From positions 2,976,001 to 3,040,000 of the forward strand of contig NZ_JAMXIA010000001.1 in assembly GCF_025457425.1 (NCBI RefSeq): a stretch of DNA of 64,000 nt, read 5' to 3'. This stretch comes from Chryseobacterium foetidum. GTDB lineage: Bacteria > Bacteroidota > Bacteroidia > Flavobacteriales > Weeksellaceae. Shown here in pieces: positions 40,133-48,199 of this stretch. How positions within the stretch are numbered: the stretch's first letter is position 1; each line of letters begins with the position of its first letter. The notes under the pieces were generated by a model that did not search any database, was not told the origin of the DNA, and saw nothing but the letters and a program-made list of their open reading frames with translations. The translations under genes were made by a program, and so were the position numbers.

Positions 40133-41149
40133 TTACAAATCGTATTTTGAAGTTGCAGTTGTTCTCAAATCTGTAAATTCTCCTCTCTCAAATTTCAGTT
40201 GAGCCACCATCGCAATCATCGCTGCGTTATCAGTTGTATATTCAAATTTCGGAATGTAAATATTCCAACCCAGTTTTTCGCTGTTGTTCTGCATTGCTTT
40301 TCTCAGTTCAGAATTGGCAGAAACGCCGCCGGCAATCGCAACATCTTTTATGTTTAAATCTTTGGCGGCTTTTTGAAGTTTATTCATTAAAATTTCAACA
40401 ATACATTTCTGTACCGAAGCACAGATGTCATTCAGGTTTTCTTTAATGAAATCAGGATTTTTCTTTACTTCTTTCTGAATGAAATACAAAACAGAAGTTT
40501 TCACACCACTGAATGAATAATCATAATTTTCAAGCCGTGGTTTGTTAAACTGAAAAGCATCGGGATTTCCTTCCTTTGCAAGTATGTCAATAATCGGTCC
40601 TGCAGGATAATCAAGATTTAAAATTTTTCCGATTTTATCGAAAGCCTCGCCAGCTGCATCGTCTATTGATTTACCGATAATTTCCATCTCAAAATAGTCT
40701 TTTACAAGCACAATCATGGTATGTCCGCCGCTTACGGTAAGGCATAAAAACGGGAATTTCGGAGGCACGGGATTTGCATCGTCGATGAAATGTGCCAAAA
40801 TATGTGCCTGAAGATGATTGACTTCAATCAAAGGTACGTTAAGGCTCATCGCCAGAGACTTAGCGAATGAAGTGCCCACAAGCAGGGAACCCAAAAGTCC
40901 GGGACCTCTTGTGAAACCTATCGCAGAAATTGCATTTTGTTGTATATTTGCTTTGACGAAAGATTTTTCAACAACAGGAATAATGTTTTGCTGATGTGCT
41001 CTGGAAGCCAGTTCCGGAACCACACCACCGTACTCGTTATGAATTTCCTGATTGGCTGCGATGTTGGAGAGAATTGTATTTCCTTTGATAATCGCCGCAG
41101 AAGTGTCGTCACAAGACGATTCGATACCTAAAATAATAGAGTCGCTCAT
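40133..41149 (-). CDS. tsaD: tRNA threonylcarbamoyltransferase subunit TsaD
   Basis: TsaD, with TsaB and TsaE, transfers the threonylcarbamoyl group to A37 of ANN-reading tRNAs. The 338-residue ASKHA-fold protein has ILGIESSCDDTSAAI at the N-terminus, the metal-binding NHLQAHILAH, LCLTVSGGHTMIVL and VAIAGGVSANSELR. ATG 41149 gives the standard start MSDSIILGIESS; an in-frame TTG at 41191 lies inside tamB. Its start codon is separated by only four bases from that of tamB. Confidence 0.95.
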   Translation of the reverse strand: MSDSIILGIESSCDDTSAAIIKGNTILSNIAANQEIHNEYGGVVPELASRAHQQNIIPVVEKSFVKANIQQNAISAIGFTRGPGLLGSLLVGTSFAKSLAMSLNVPLIEVNHLQAHILAHFIDDANPVPPKFPFLCLTVSGGHTMIVLVKDYFEMEIIGKSIDDAAGEAFDKIGKILNLDYPAGPIIDILAKEGNPDAFQFNKPRLENYDYSFSGVKTSVLYFIQKEVKKNPDFIKENLNDICASVQKCIVEILMNKLQKAAKDLNIKDVAIAGGVSANSELRKAMQNNSEKLGWNIYIPKFEYTTDNAAMIAMVAQLKFERGEFTDLRTTATSKYDL

Positions 41150-41153
41150 TATA

Positions 41154-44100
41154 ATGGCAAAGTTAGAGAATAATAACGAAAATAAGAACAAAAAATCGGT
41201 AAGTGAAAATCTGGGAGATCAGGTTCAGAAAACCGTAGATAATGTTCAGGAGTCGGTGAAAGAAGCTTCAGATTTTGCTGCCGAAGCCATTAAACATCCT
41301 ATAGACACCGCTCAGGAATTGGGAAAGCAGGCTGCAAAGGATGTGGTAAGCTATTCGTGGTGGGCAAAATTATTGTTGATTCTTTTCTGGACGGTTCTTT
41401 CCATCGTCGTTCTTGTTTTTATAGCCATCAATTTACCGGTCACCAAAAGATGGGCTGCCGATCAGGCTTTGCAGATTGTCAACAGAGATTTTAAAGCTAA
41501 AATGTCTACAGAAAGTGTTGAAGTGGATTTTTTCGGCGACGTTACCATCAAAGGTCTTAGAATCAAGGATTATAAAGATGTAGATTTCATCAAGGCACGC
41601 GAATTCAAGGCAAATTCAGACTGGTTTTCTCTCGCAACCAATATCGGAAAACACAATTCTTTAAGTTTTAACGGTTTAAGATTGATTGATGCTGATATAA
41701 AGGTTATTACGTACAAAGGCGACAGCATCTCAAACTTCATCCGTTTTACCCAACTTTTCGACAGTGGCAAAAAGAAAGATTCCACTAAACCGCCATTTCA
41801 GTTAAATTCAAGACTGGAAATTTTAGATTCTAAAGTTTCAATCGTTAATCAGAATTCCGTGGGAGAGGCAGGAAAGTGGCTTACTGCAACGAATGTGAAT
41901 CTCATTGCTCCAAAAGTAAAAGTAAATGGAGTCAACATCGCAGCCACCATCAATAATTTTACTTTTACCACAAAACGGTGGGGCAAGGCTCACTTTGTAG
42001 AGACGTTTTCCACAGACTTTGCGATGACCAAGGATTTCCTTTTGCTGAAGGATTTAACTTTTAATACAGATCATTCACTGCTTCAGGGAGATATTAAATT
42101 TAATTTAAATGATGGCTCGTGGGCAGGTTTCTCAGATAAGGTAAAATGGGAAATGGATATGAAGCTCGGAAGCCAGATCAGCGGCTACGACATCAGTTAT
42201 TTTGTGACGAACTGGGATAATTTTATTCCTTTCAATGTGTCGGGGAAAATGACCGGACCTTTGAATAATTTTACGCTTGATAACTTCCTGATCAGAAATC
42301 CGTCTGTCAACATTGCCACCAAAAAAATGGAGGTAAAAAACTTATTGAAAGGCAATTTTTTAATTGAAACCAAAGATTTATCTGCGGACTTTACCTACAT
42401 AGATTTAAAAGCGATGATGCCGAAATTCATCTCTGCTAAAATGAAGAATTTTGCAGACGATTTTGGTAAATTAAAATACAACGGAAGTGCAAGGGTAAAT
42501 GCAAAAGAGGTTTATGTGTCCTCCGGAAATCTTATTACAGGAATCGGACAGGCGCAGATCACCAATTTTTCTTTAAGGGAATACAGTTCGCCAGTGCCGA
42601 AATATTCCGGTTTGGCAGTTGTGAAAGATTTGAATACTTCAGTGATCACCAAGAGCAAAGCTGTAGGTTTGATTTCTGGTAGATTTGATATTAACGGGCA
42701 GAGTTTCGATGTTAACACGATGAGAATTTCCACTAAATCCCAGATTTCAAGCATCGAAATTATGGATAGGGAAATAAACAATCTTAACCTCGACGGTCTG
42801 CTTGATCACAGGAAATACAACGGTCTCATCACCGTAAATGATGAAGAAGTAAAGGCGACTGTAAAAGGCTTAATAGATTTCAGTACAAAACGGATTTCTG
42901 CCGATGTGGATGCAGATATCAATTCTTTAAATTTAAATTATTTCACCGGACAGGCTGGAAAACAGATCGTCAGCGGAAAGATCAACGGGAAAATGGCGAT
43001 GTCTGATCTGAATGATTTAGGTTTGGATGTGAGTGTAGACAATGTTCATTTTGCGAATGGAGGAAAACAATATCACATTCCTCACGCCAAAATCAATACG
43101 AGGGTAGAAGGTGGCAACAGAATTATTGATGTAAATGCTCCGGAAGCGATCAACGGACAGATTTCAGGGAAATTTAATCTCGCAGATCTTTCTGGAATGG
43201 TGCAAAATGGTCTGGCTAAAATTCTCGTCGGTCCTGCCCCAAGAAAACTCTACCGCGGACAGAAATTTAATCTGAATTTTGATATCGAACAGGGTTTGGT
43301 AGCGTTATTTATGCCTGATCTTCAGCTTTCTCAGGGAGCGAAAGTGGTCGCTGAATATGATGGGGAATCCAATAATTTAATTCTTGATCTTGATGCTGCT
43401 TCGATGAGATACATCATGACCAAACAGCAGGAAATTACCGATGCAGACCGTGCATTGGCAGAAGCGAATCCTAATTATAAAATCAACGACCGCCTCGTGA
43501 TCACCCGCGACAGTGCGATGGTAGACAGTGTAAAAGTAAGAATCAATACAGCGAGTCTTGATCAGCAGATTTTTGCCAAAGTCAACAGACTTCAGTATAA
43601 TCAGAATGTTCTCAAAGACATTACAATTACAGGTAAAAACGAAAATAATTCGCTGCTGAAAATTGCCACAAGCTTCAAACACGGAAGTCCACAGGATGAG
43701 GAAGATGAGAATCTTAAAAGTTACACCGTTAATTTCAATCAGTCGAGCAACGAATTTGGTGATTATGTTTTCAGATTTGAACCGACGGAAGTTAATTTTA
43801 ACAACGTAAAATGGGCGATTGATACGAATCCTGCGCTCGATCATTCGATAACTTACCGAAAAAAGACAGCCAATTTTGAAATTAAGAACCTGAGAATTTT
43901 TTCTGATGAAAGTTCACTGCAAATTAACGAGTCCACTTTTAAATCTGCCAAAGATTTTTATGTAGATGCGGAAGTGAGCAATTTTGCCATAGGAAAGATT
44001 CTTGAAATGACTCCAAACGGAAACACCATGGATATCAAAGGTCTGGCGAACGGAAATGTGAAGATCAGGATGGATCAGAGCACGCTGCAACCGCTGGTAG

Positions 44101-45941
44101 ATCTCACTATTGATGATATCATGATGAACGGAAATGATATGGGAGATATTACCATTTCTGCAACCAACAGTTTTTCACTGAACGTATACGATGTGGATGT
44201 AAAGGTGACTTCAGCAGGAATTATCGGAAACAATAATCTTCATCTCACAGGAACGGTGAATAACAACACAGCTACACCAACTATTGATCTGAATGCTGAG
44301 CTGGATGAGTTTGATCTCTCTTTTGCGCAGCAGTTTGTTCAAACGGTTTTCGGTAACATGAGAGGTAAAGCAACCGGTGACCTGAAGATCAACGGAACGA
44401 TGAAAAACCTTGATTACAGCGGAAGTATTGGCCTGAAAGATTTTGGTTTAAAACTTCTTTTCACCGGAGTGGATTATTCATTTGACAATACAACTATTGA
44501 TTTAACTAAAGGTCTTGCGATTCTGAACAATATCGGTGTGCACGATGGAAGAGCCAATTCCAAAGGAACAATTTCAGGATTGATCAGATTTGAAACACTT
44601 TCGTCGATGGGAGTTTCGCTTCTGATGAGAGCTGATAATTTATTAATGCTTGATACCACTCAGAAAGATTACGATTTGTTCTGGGGTAGAGTTTACGGTC
44701 AGGGCGAACTTTTCGTTGATGGGCCAGTTTCGGCTTTAAGTCTTTCAACCCCAAACATGAAGGCTTTGAATGGGAGTAATTTTACTTTTAATTCAGCTTC
44801 TACCTCAAATGTTGAGGAATTTAAAATGTTGAGATTTCTACAGGAAAACAAGAGCGGATTTGTAGTTTTGGAAGAAAAGAAAAAAAGCGGTGCCAATATG
44901 GATATCGATTTTAATCTTGATGTAGATAAAGGTACAAACGTAAACGTTCTGGTAGGCGATGACGTAGGAAACATCAATGTAAAAGGTGTTGCAGATGACC
45001 TCAGATTCAGAATGAGCCGCACAGGAAATATAGAACTCAGCGGAGATTACATTGTAGAAAACGGAACTTTCGTTTCGAAAGCAATCCTGAACAGAACTTT
45101 CCAGATCCAGAAAGGAAGCAGCATCAGCTGGGATGGCAACGCAATGACTCCAACCCTTGATATTACCGCCAACTATGTGAGAATGGTTTCCAATGCAGGG
45201 GAATACCTGAATATGGGAGTTGGGCCGATCAGCGTCTTGCTTCAGGCAAAAATTACGAGAACATTAAATGATCCTGATGTAAAACTGGGTGTAACGGCTT
45301 TGGATGTTTCCAGTCAGGTGAAAGAAGCTTTGGCAACAAGAATCAATCAGGCTGAAGGTGAAGATGTGTTACAGTTTGGTTCAATTTTACTTTTAAACAG
45401 CTTTAATACAACAAGTACGGTAAGTCTGGATGCCGCAGGTCTGGCGCAGTCTTCAGGTTACAATCTCGCTCTGAAGCAGCTCGGATCAATCATCAATACG
45501 ATGAGCAGCGAGTTTCAGATCGATTTAAATTATATCCGTGGTGACGTCGGCTCTAATACAGGAGACCGTGCCAATGCAGGTTTGAGCTTTGCGCTTTCAC
45601 CAAGAATTGAAGTTAAAACAGGTCTGGGAATACCGTTAAATCAGACTGAAGGAACAACTCAGAATTATTTGTCTGGTGAAGGTTCAATAGAGTACGATAT
45701 TTCTAAAAAGAACGACGGAACGCTTATCTTAAGAGGATATTCTAAGCCCAGTAATATTGGAATGAGCAATGGAGCTAATGGAGCGGTGATCTCTAACGGT
45801 TCTGCAAATCAGGCGTATGGTGGCGGTATTGTCTGGAGCAAAAGTTTCAATTCTTTCTTTAAAAAGAAGAAAAAAGATAAAAAACCGGCGGTTAAGAATG
45901 ATTCGATAAAAACAGATTCCGTAATTTCAACAAAGAAATAA
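41154..45941 (+). CDS. tamB: TamB-like translocation and assembly module protein
   Basis: The 1,595-residue AsmA-like giant carries one N-terminal membrane helix (about residues 70-93, LLLILFWTVLSIVVLVFIAI) after a charged cytoplasmic stretch. A very long beta-helical groove follows, and the C-terminal DUF490/TamB domain has GDYIVENGTFVSKAILNRTF, then LDITANYVRM and LGVTALDVSSQVKEAL. Such proteins bridge the periplasm and are thought to move phospholipids or help outer-membrane assembly. ATG 41154 is chosen; an ATG-like start 34 codons upstream lies inside tsaD. Confidence 0.92.
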   Translation: MAKLENNNENKNKKSVSENLGDQVQKTVDNVQESVKEASDFAAEAIKHPIDTAQELGKQAAKDVVSYSWWAKLLLILFWTVLSIVVLVFIAINLPVTKRWAADQALQIVNRDFKAKMSTESVEVDFFGDVTIKGLRIKDYKDVDFIKAREFKANSDWFSLATNIGKHNSLSFNGLRLIDADIKVITYKGDSISNFIRFTQLFDSGKKKDSTKPPFQLNSRLEILDSKVSIVNQNSVGEAGKWLTATNVNLIAPKVKVNGVNIAATINNFTFTTKRWGKAHFVETFSTDFAMTKDFLLLKDLTFNTDHSLLQGDIKFNLNDGSWAGFSDKVKWEMDMKLGSQISGYDISYFVTNWDNFIPFNVSGKMTGPLNNFTLDNFLIRNPSVNIATKKMEVKNLLKGNFLIETKDLSADFTYIDLKAMMPKFISAKMKNFADDFGKLKYNGSARVNAKEVYVSSGNLITGIGQAQITNFSLREYSSPVPKYSGLAVVKDLNTSVITKSKAVGLISGRFDINGQSFDVNTMRISTKSQISSIEIMDREINNLNLDGLLDHRKYNGLITVNDEEVKATVKGLIDFSTKRISADVDADINSLNLNYFTGQAGKQIVSGKINGKMAMSDLNDLGLDVSVDNVHFANGGKQYHIPHAKINTRVEGGNRIIDVNAPEAINGQISGKFNLADLSGMVQNGLAKILVGPAPRKLYRGQKFNLNFDIEQGLVALFMPDLQLSQGAKVVAEYDGESNNLILDLDAASMRYIMTKQQEITDADRALAEANPNYKINDRLVITRDSAMVDSVKVRINTASLDQQIFAKVNRLQYNQNVLKDITITGKNENNSLLKIATSFKHGSPQDEEDENLKSYTVNFNQSSNEFGDYVFRFEPTEVNFNNVKWAIDTNPALDHSITYRKKTANFEIKNLRIFSDESSLQINESTFKSAKDFYVDAEVSNFAIGKILEMTPNGNTMDIKGLANGNVKIRMDQSTLQPLVDLTIDDIMMNGNDMGDITISATNSFSLNVYDVDVKVTSAGIIGNNNLHLTGTVNNNTATPTIDLNAELDEFDLSFAQQFVQTVFGNMRGKATGDLKINGTMKNLDYSGSIGLKDFGLKLLFTGVDYSFDNTTIDLTKGLAILNNIGVHDGRANSKGTISGLIRFETLSSMGVSLLMRADNLLMLDTTQKDYDLFWGRVYGQGELFVDGPVSALSLSTPNMKALNGSNFTFNSASTSNVEEFKMLRFLQENKSGFVVLEEKKKSGANMDIDFNLDVDKGTNVNVLVGDDVGNINVKGVADDLRFRMSRTGNIELSGDYIVENGTFVSKAILNRTFQIQKGSSISWDGNAMTPTLDITANYVRMVSNAGEYLNMGVGPISVLLQAKITRTLNDPDVKLGVTALDVSSQVKEALATRINQAEGEDVLQFGSILLLNSFNTTSTVSLDAAGLAQSSGYNLALKQLGSIINTMSSEFQIDLNYIRGDVGSNTGDRANAGLSFALSPRIEVKTGLGIPLNQTEGTTQNYLSGEGSIEYDISKKNDGTLILRGYSKPSNIGMSNGANGAVISNGSANQAYGGGIVWSKSFNSFFKKKKKDKKPAVKNDSIKTDSVISTKK
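41158..41192 (-). promoter_or_regulatory. tsaD promoter within the tamB coding region
   Basis: On the minus strand TTTG (complement of 41189-41192), a 23-bp spacer and TAACTTTG (complement of 41158-41165) fit the consensus at the long end of its spacing. All of it lies in codons 2-13 of tamB. Confidence 0.65.
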
Positions 45942-46015
45942 TCCTAAAATCATAATGATTTTTATCATATCTGTTAATTATAGTTAATATTTGATATTTT
46001 TTTTTCAGTTAAATA

Positions 46016-46061
46016 ATTTTTCCTAATTTTGTAAAAAATTTATGGATTTTTTAGGAAAAAT
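46016..46061. promoter_or_regulatory. Probable operator of the Lrp/AsnC gene
   Basis: ATTTTTCCTAA (46016-46026) and TTAGGAAAAAT (46051-46061) are perfect 11-bp inverted arms 24 bp apart. They enclose the end of the -7 element and the expected start point, just before the regulator gene. Centre-to-centre spacing is 35 bp. A dimer or octamer of the regulator could repress its own promoter here. Confidence 0.65.
46024..46031 (+). promoter_or_regulatory. -7 element of the Lrp/AsnC gene
   Basis: TAATTTTG matches TAnnTTTG and overlaps the left arm of the inverted repeat. T-rich sequence lies at the -33 position without an exact TTTG. Confidence 0.5.
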
Positions 46062-46075
46062 ATAATTTCACTATT

Positions 46076-46546
46076 ATGAACTATCAACTGGACGAAATAG
46101 ACAAGAAAATTCTTGACTTCTTAGTAGAAAACACAAGAATGCCTTTTACAGAAATTGCAAAGCAGATGGATGTATCTGCAGGAACAATTCACGTAAGAGT
46201 AAAGAAAATGGAAGATGCGGGTATTATTTTAGGCTCATCTCTAAGCATTGATTATGGTAAATTAGATTATCACTTCACCGCTTTCATCGGTATCTTATTA
46301 ACAAAATCAAACCGTACTCAGGAAGTTTTAAAAGAACTTTCTACATTACCAAACGTAATTGAAGCGAGCGTGATTTCAGGAAAATACAATATTTTCTGTA
46401 AAGTAAGAGCTAAAAATACGGATGATGCGAAGAGAATTATTTATCAGATAGATGATATTCAGGATGTTATGAGAACTGAGAGTATGATCTCTATGGAAGA
46501 ATTCCTCAGCGACAAAAACAGATTGATCAACGCAATCACGATTTAA
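46076..46546 (+). CDS. Lrp/AsnC family transcriptional regulator
   Basis: The 156-residue protein has an N-terminal winged helix-turn-helix (LDEIDKKILDFLVENTRMPFTEIAKQMDVS, then AGTIHVRVKKMEDAGII) and a C-terminal RAM ligand-binding domain (LPNVIEASVISGKYNIFCKV). Members bind amino acids and form dimers to octamers, often repressing their own gene. The inverted repeat upstream fits this. Which amino acid it senses is unknown. Confidence 0.95.
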   Translation: MNYQLDEIDKKILDFLVENTRMPFTEIAKQMDVSAGTIHVRVKKMEDAGIILGSSLSIDYGKLDYHFTAFIGILLTKSNRTQEVLKELSTLPNVIEASVISGKYNIFCKVRAKNTDDAKRIIYQIDDIQDVMRTESMISMEEFLSDKNRLINAITI

Positions 46547-46570
46547 TTTTTTTTACGATATAATTATTCA

Positions 46571-46609
46571 AAGGAACTTATGATTTTTTTTCATAAGTTC
46601 TTTATTTTT
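46571..46609 (+). terminator. Terminator of the Lrp/AsnC gene
   Basis: GAACTTATGA (46574-46583) pairs with TCATAAGTTC (46591-46600) over seven T, extended by weaker pairs, and TTTATTTTT follows. The T-run doubles as the -7 element of the next gene. Confidence 0.7.
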
Positions 46610-46610
46610 G
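46603..46610 (+). promoter_or_regulatory. -7 element of the membrane protein gene
   Basis: TATTTTTG followed by CACT precedes the ATG at 46615 by four bases. It overlaps the upstream terminator tail; the transcript could be leaderless. Confidence 0.5.
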
Positions 46611-46614
46611 CACT

Positions 46615-47004
46615 ATGGAAAAGGAATATAAAGAATACAGTTATTTTGATGAAGATCCAAAAAAAGGCTGGGGTTTTATTTTAGCATTGGCTGCTCTGCT
46701 GCTGTTTACTTTTATGGGAATCGGGCTCGATCTTGATGAATATCTGCAACATGAAGCTTTAAACATTCCAAAAGGTTATTTTTACCTGATTTTCTCTGTA
46801 GACGCTTTGATGATTTTAGGAATTGTCCTGATTTTTTTCTACAGAAAAATCGGAATTTTTTTGTTTCCATTTATGCTGTTGATGCATTTCTTTATGCACA
46901 ACTATTACCTTTCTACATTTTTGTACTCAGATATTACCAATCTTTTTCTGTTTACGGGCTTCGGAATGTTGGCAATTATCCCAAAATGGAAGTTTTTCAG
47001 ATAA
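46615..47004 (+). CDS. Small membrane protein with four hydrophobic segments
   Basis: I do not recognise the 129-residue protein. After a charged start it has four hydrophobic segments, about residues 19-41, 53-77, 82-100 and 104-124. The loop between segments 1 and 2 is acidic (LDLDEYLQHEALN). There is no signal peptide beyond the first helix. It lies between the Lrp regulator and pdhB with its own promoter signal. It is probably an inner-membrane protein of unknown role. Confidence 0.75.
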   Translation: MEKEYKEYSYFDEDPKKGWGFILALAALLLFTFMGIGLDLDEYLQHEALNIPKGYFYLIFSVDALMILGIVLIFFYRKIGIFLFPFMLLMHFFMHNYYLSTFLYSDITNLFLFTGFGMLAIIPKWKFFR

Positions 47005-47063
47005 TATTTTCCAAAAATTAATATTGAAAGGTGCCTTTTTTTTCGATTAATAAATAAAAACAT

Positions 47064-47071
47064 TATTTTTG
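47064..47071 (+). promoter_or_regulatory. -7 element of pdhB
   Basis: TATTTTTG lies 20 bp before the ATG at 47092. TTTC occurs 19 bp upstream at 47041-47044 as a possible weak -33. Confidence 0.5.
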
Positions 47072-47091
47072 TATAAATTTTTAAAATTACT

Positions 47092-48072
47092 ATGGCAGAA
47101 TATACTTTTCGTGAGGTGATTGCACAGGCAATGAGCGAGGAAATGCGCAAAGACGAATCTATCTTTTTAATGGGTGAGGAAGTTGCAGAATACAACGGTG
47201 CTTACAAAGCATCTAAAGGAATGCTGGATGAGTTCGGTGCTAAACGTGTAATCGATACACCAATTGCAGAGCTTGGTTTTACAGGTATTGCAGTGGGTGC
47301 TGCGATGAATGGTAACCGCCCGATCGTAGAGTATATGACTTTCAACTTTGCGCTTGTTGGGATTGACCAGATTATCAACAATGCTGCGAAAATCCGTCAG
47401 ATGAGTGGTGGACAGTGGAACTGCCCAATCGTTTTCCGTGGTCCTACAGCTTCTGCAGGTCAGTTGGGAGCAACGCACTCTCAGGCTTTCGAAAACTGGT
47501 ATGCAAACATTCCAGGTCTTAAGGTGGTAGTTCCTTCAAACCCTTACGATGCAAAAGGATTGTTGAAGACTGCTATTCAGGATAACGATCCGGTGATTTT
47601 CATGGAATCTGAGCAGATGTATGGAGATAAGATGGAAATTCCTGAGGAAGAATATTATTTACCAATAGGAAAAGCTGATGTAAAAAGAGAAGGTACAGAT
47701 GTAACTCTGGTTTCTTTCGGAAAAATCATGAAACTGGCTCTTCAGGCTGCTGAAGACATGGCTAAAGAAGGTATTTCTGTAGAAGTGATCGATTTGATGA
47801 CCGTTCGTCCTTTGGATTTTGAAACGATTCTTACTTCAGTGAAGAAAACAAACAGATTGGTAATTTTGGAAGAAGCATGGCCATTTGGTTCAGTATCTTC
47901 AGAGATTACTTATATGGTTCAGCAGAAAGCATTTGACTATCTGGATGCACCAATCAAGAGAATTACAACTCCTGATGCTCCTGCTCCTTATTCATCCGCA
48001 CTGTTTGCAGAATGGTTCCCGAAACTTGAAAAAGTAAAAGAGGAAATCAAAAACGCAATGTACGTTAAGTAA
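47092..48072 (+). CDS. pdhB: Pyruvate dehydrogenase E1 component, beta subunit
   Basis: PdhB forms with PdhA the thiamine-dependent E1 of the pyruvate dehydrogenase complex. The 326-residue protein has the glutamate site in IFLMGEEVAEYNGAYKASKGM, then GVDVIDTPIAELGFTGIAVG-like order (RVIDTPIAELGFTGIAVGA), SAGQLGATHSQ and the C-terminal transketolase domain. VEVIDLMTVRPLDFETIL supports the identification. PdhA is not next to it in this window, so the E1 subunits are encoded apart, as in several flavobacteria. Confidence 0.93.
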   Translation: MAEYTFREVIAQAMSEEMRKDESIFLMGEEVAEYNGAYKASKGMLDEFGAKRVIDTPIAELGFTGIAVGAAMNGNRPIVEYMTFNFALVGIDQIINNAAKIRQMSGGQWNCPIVFRGPTASAGQLGATHSQAFENWYANIPGLKVVVPSNPYDAKGLLKTAIQDNDPVIFMESEQMYGDKMEIPEEEYYLPIGKADVKREGTDVTLVSFGKIMKLALQAAEDMAKEGISVEVIDLMTVRPLDFETILTSVKKTNRLVILEEAWPFGSVSSEITYMVQQKAFDYLDAPIKRITTPDAPAPYSSALFAEWFPKLEKVKEEIKNAMYVK

Positions 48073-48090
48073 AAATTAAACGATTATAGA

Positions 48091-48116
48091 AAAAAACTTC
48101 CGAAAGGAAGTTTTTT
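48091..48116 (+). terminator. Terminator of pdhB
   Basis: AAAAAACTTCC and GGAAGTTTTTT form a perfect 11-bp stem with a GAAA tetraloop, ending in T. It is 18 bp after the pdhB stop. Confidence 0.93.
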
Positions 48117-48164
48117 CATTTATTCTATTCATCGATAAAAATTCTTCGGGTTATAATTTTAGTA

Positions 48165-48172
48165 TAAATTTG
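48165..48172 (+). promoter_or_regulatory. -7 element of kup
   Basis: TAAATTTG followed by CCC matches TAnnTTTG and is 27 bp before the ATG. No clear -33 TTTG is seen. Confidence 0.45.
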
Positions 48173-48199
48173 CCCGTTTAAAATTTTAAAATTGCTGAT

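Noticed and set aside
43377..43844. A 155-residue antisense ORF within tamB
   Set aside because: It is entirely opposite a clearly coding region and shows no motif.
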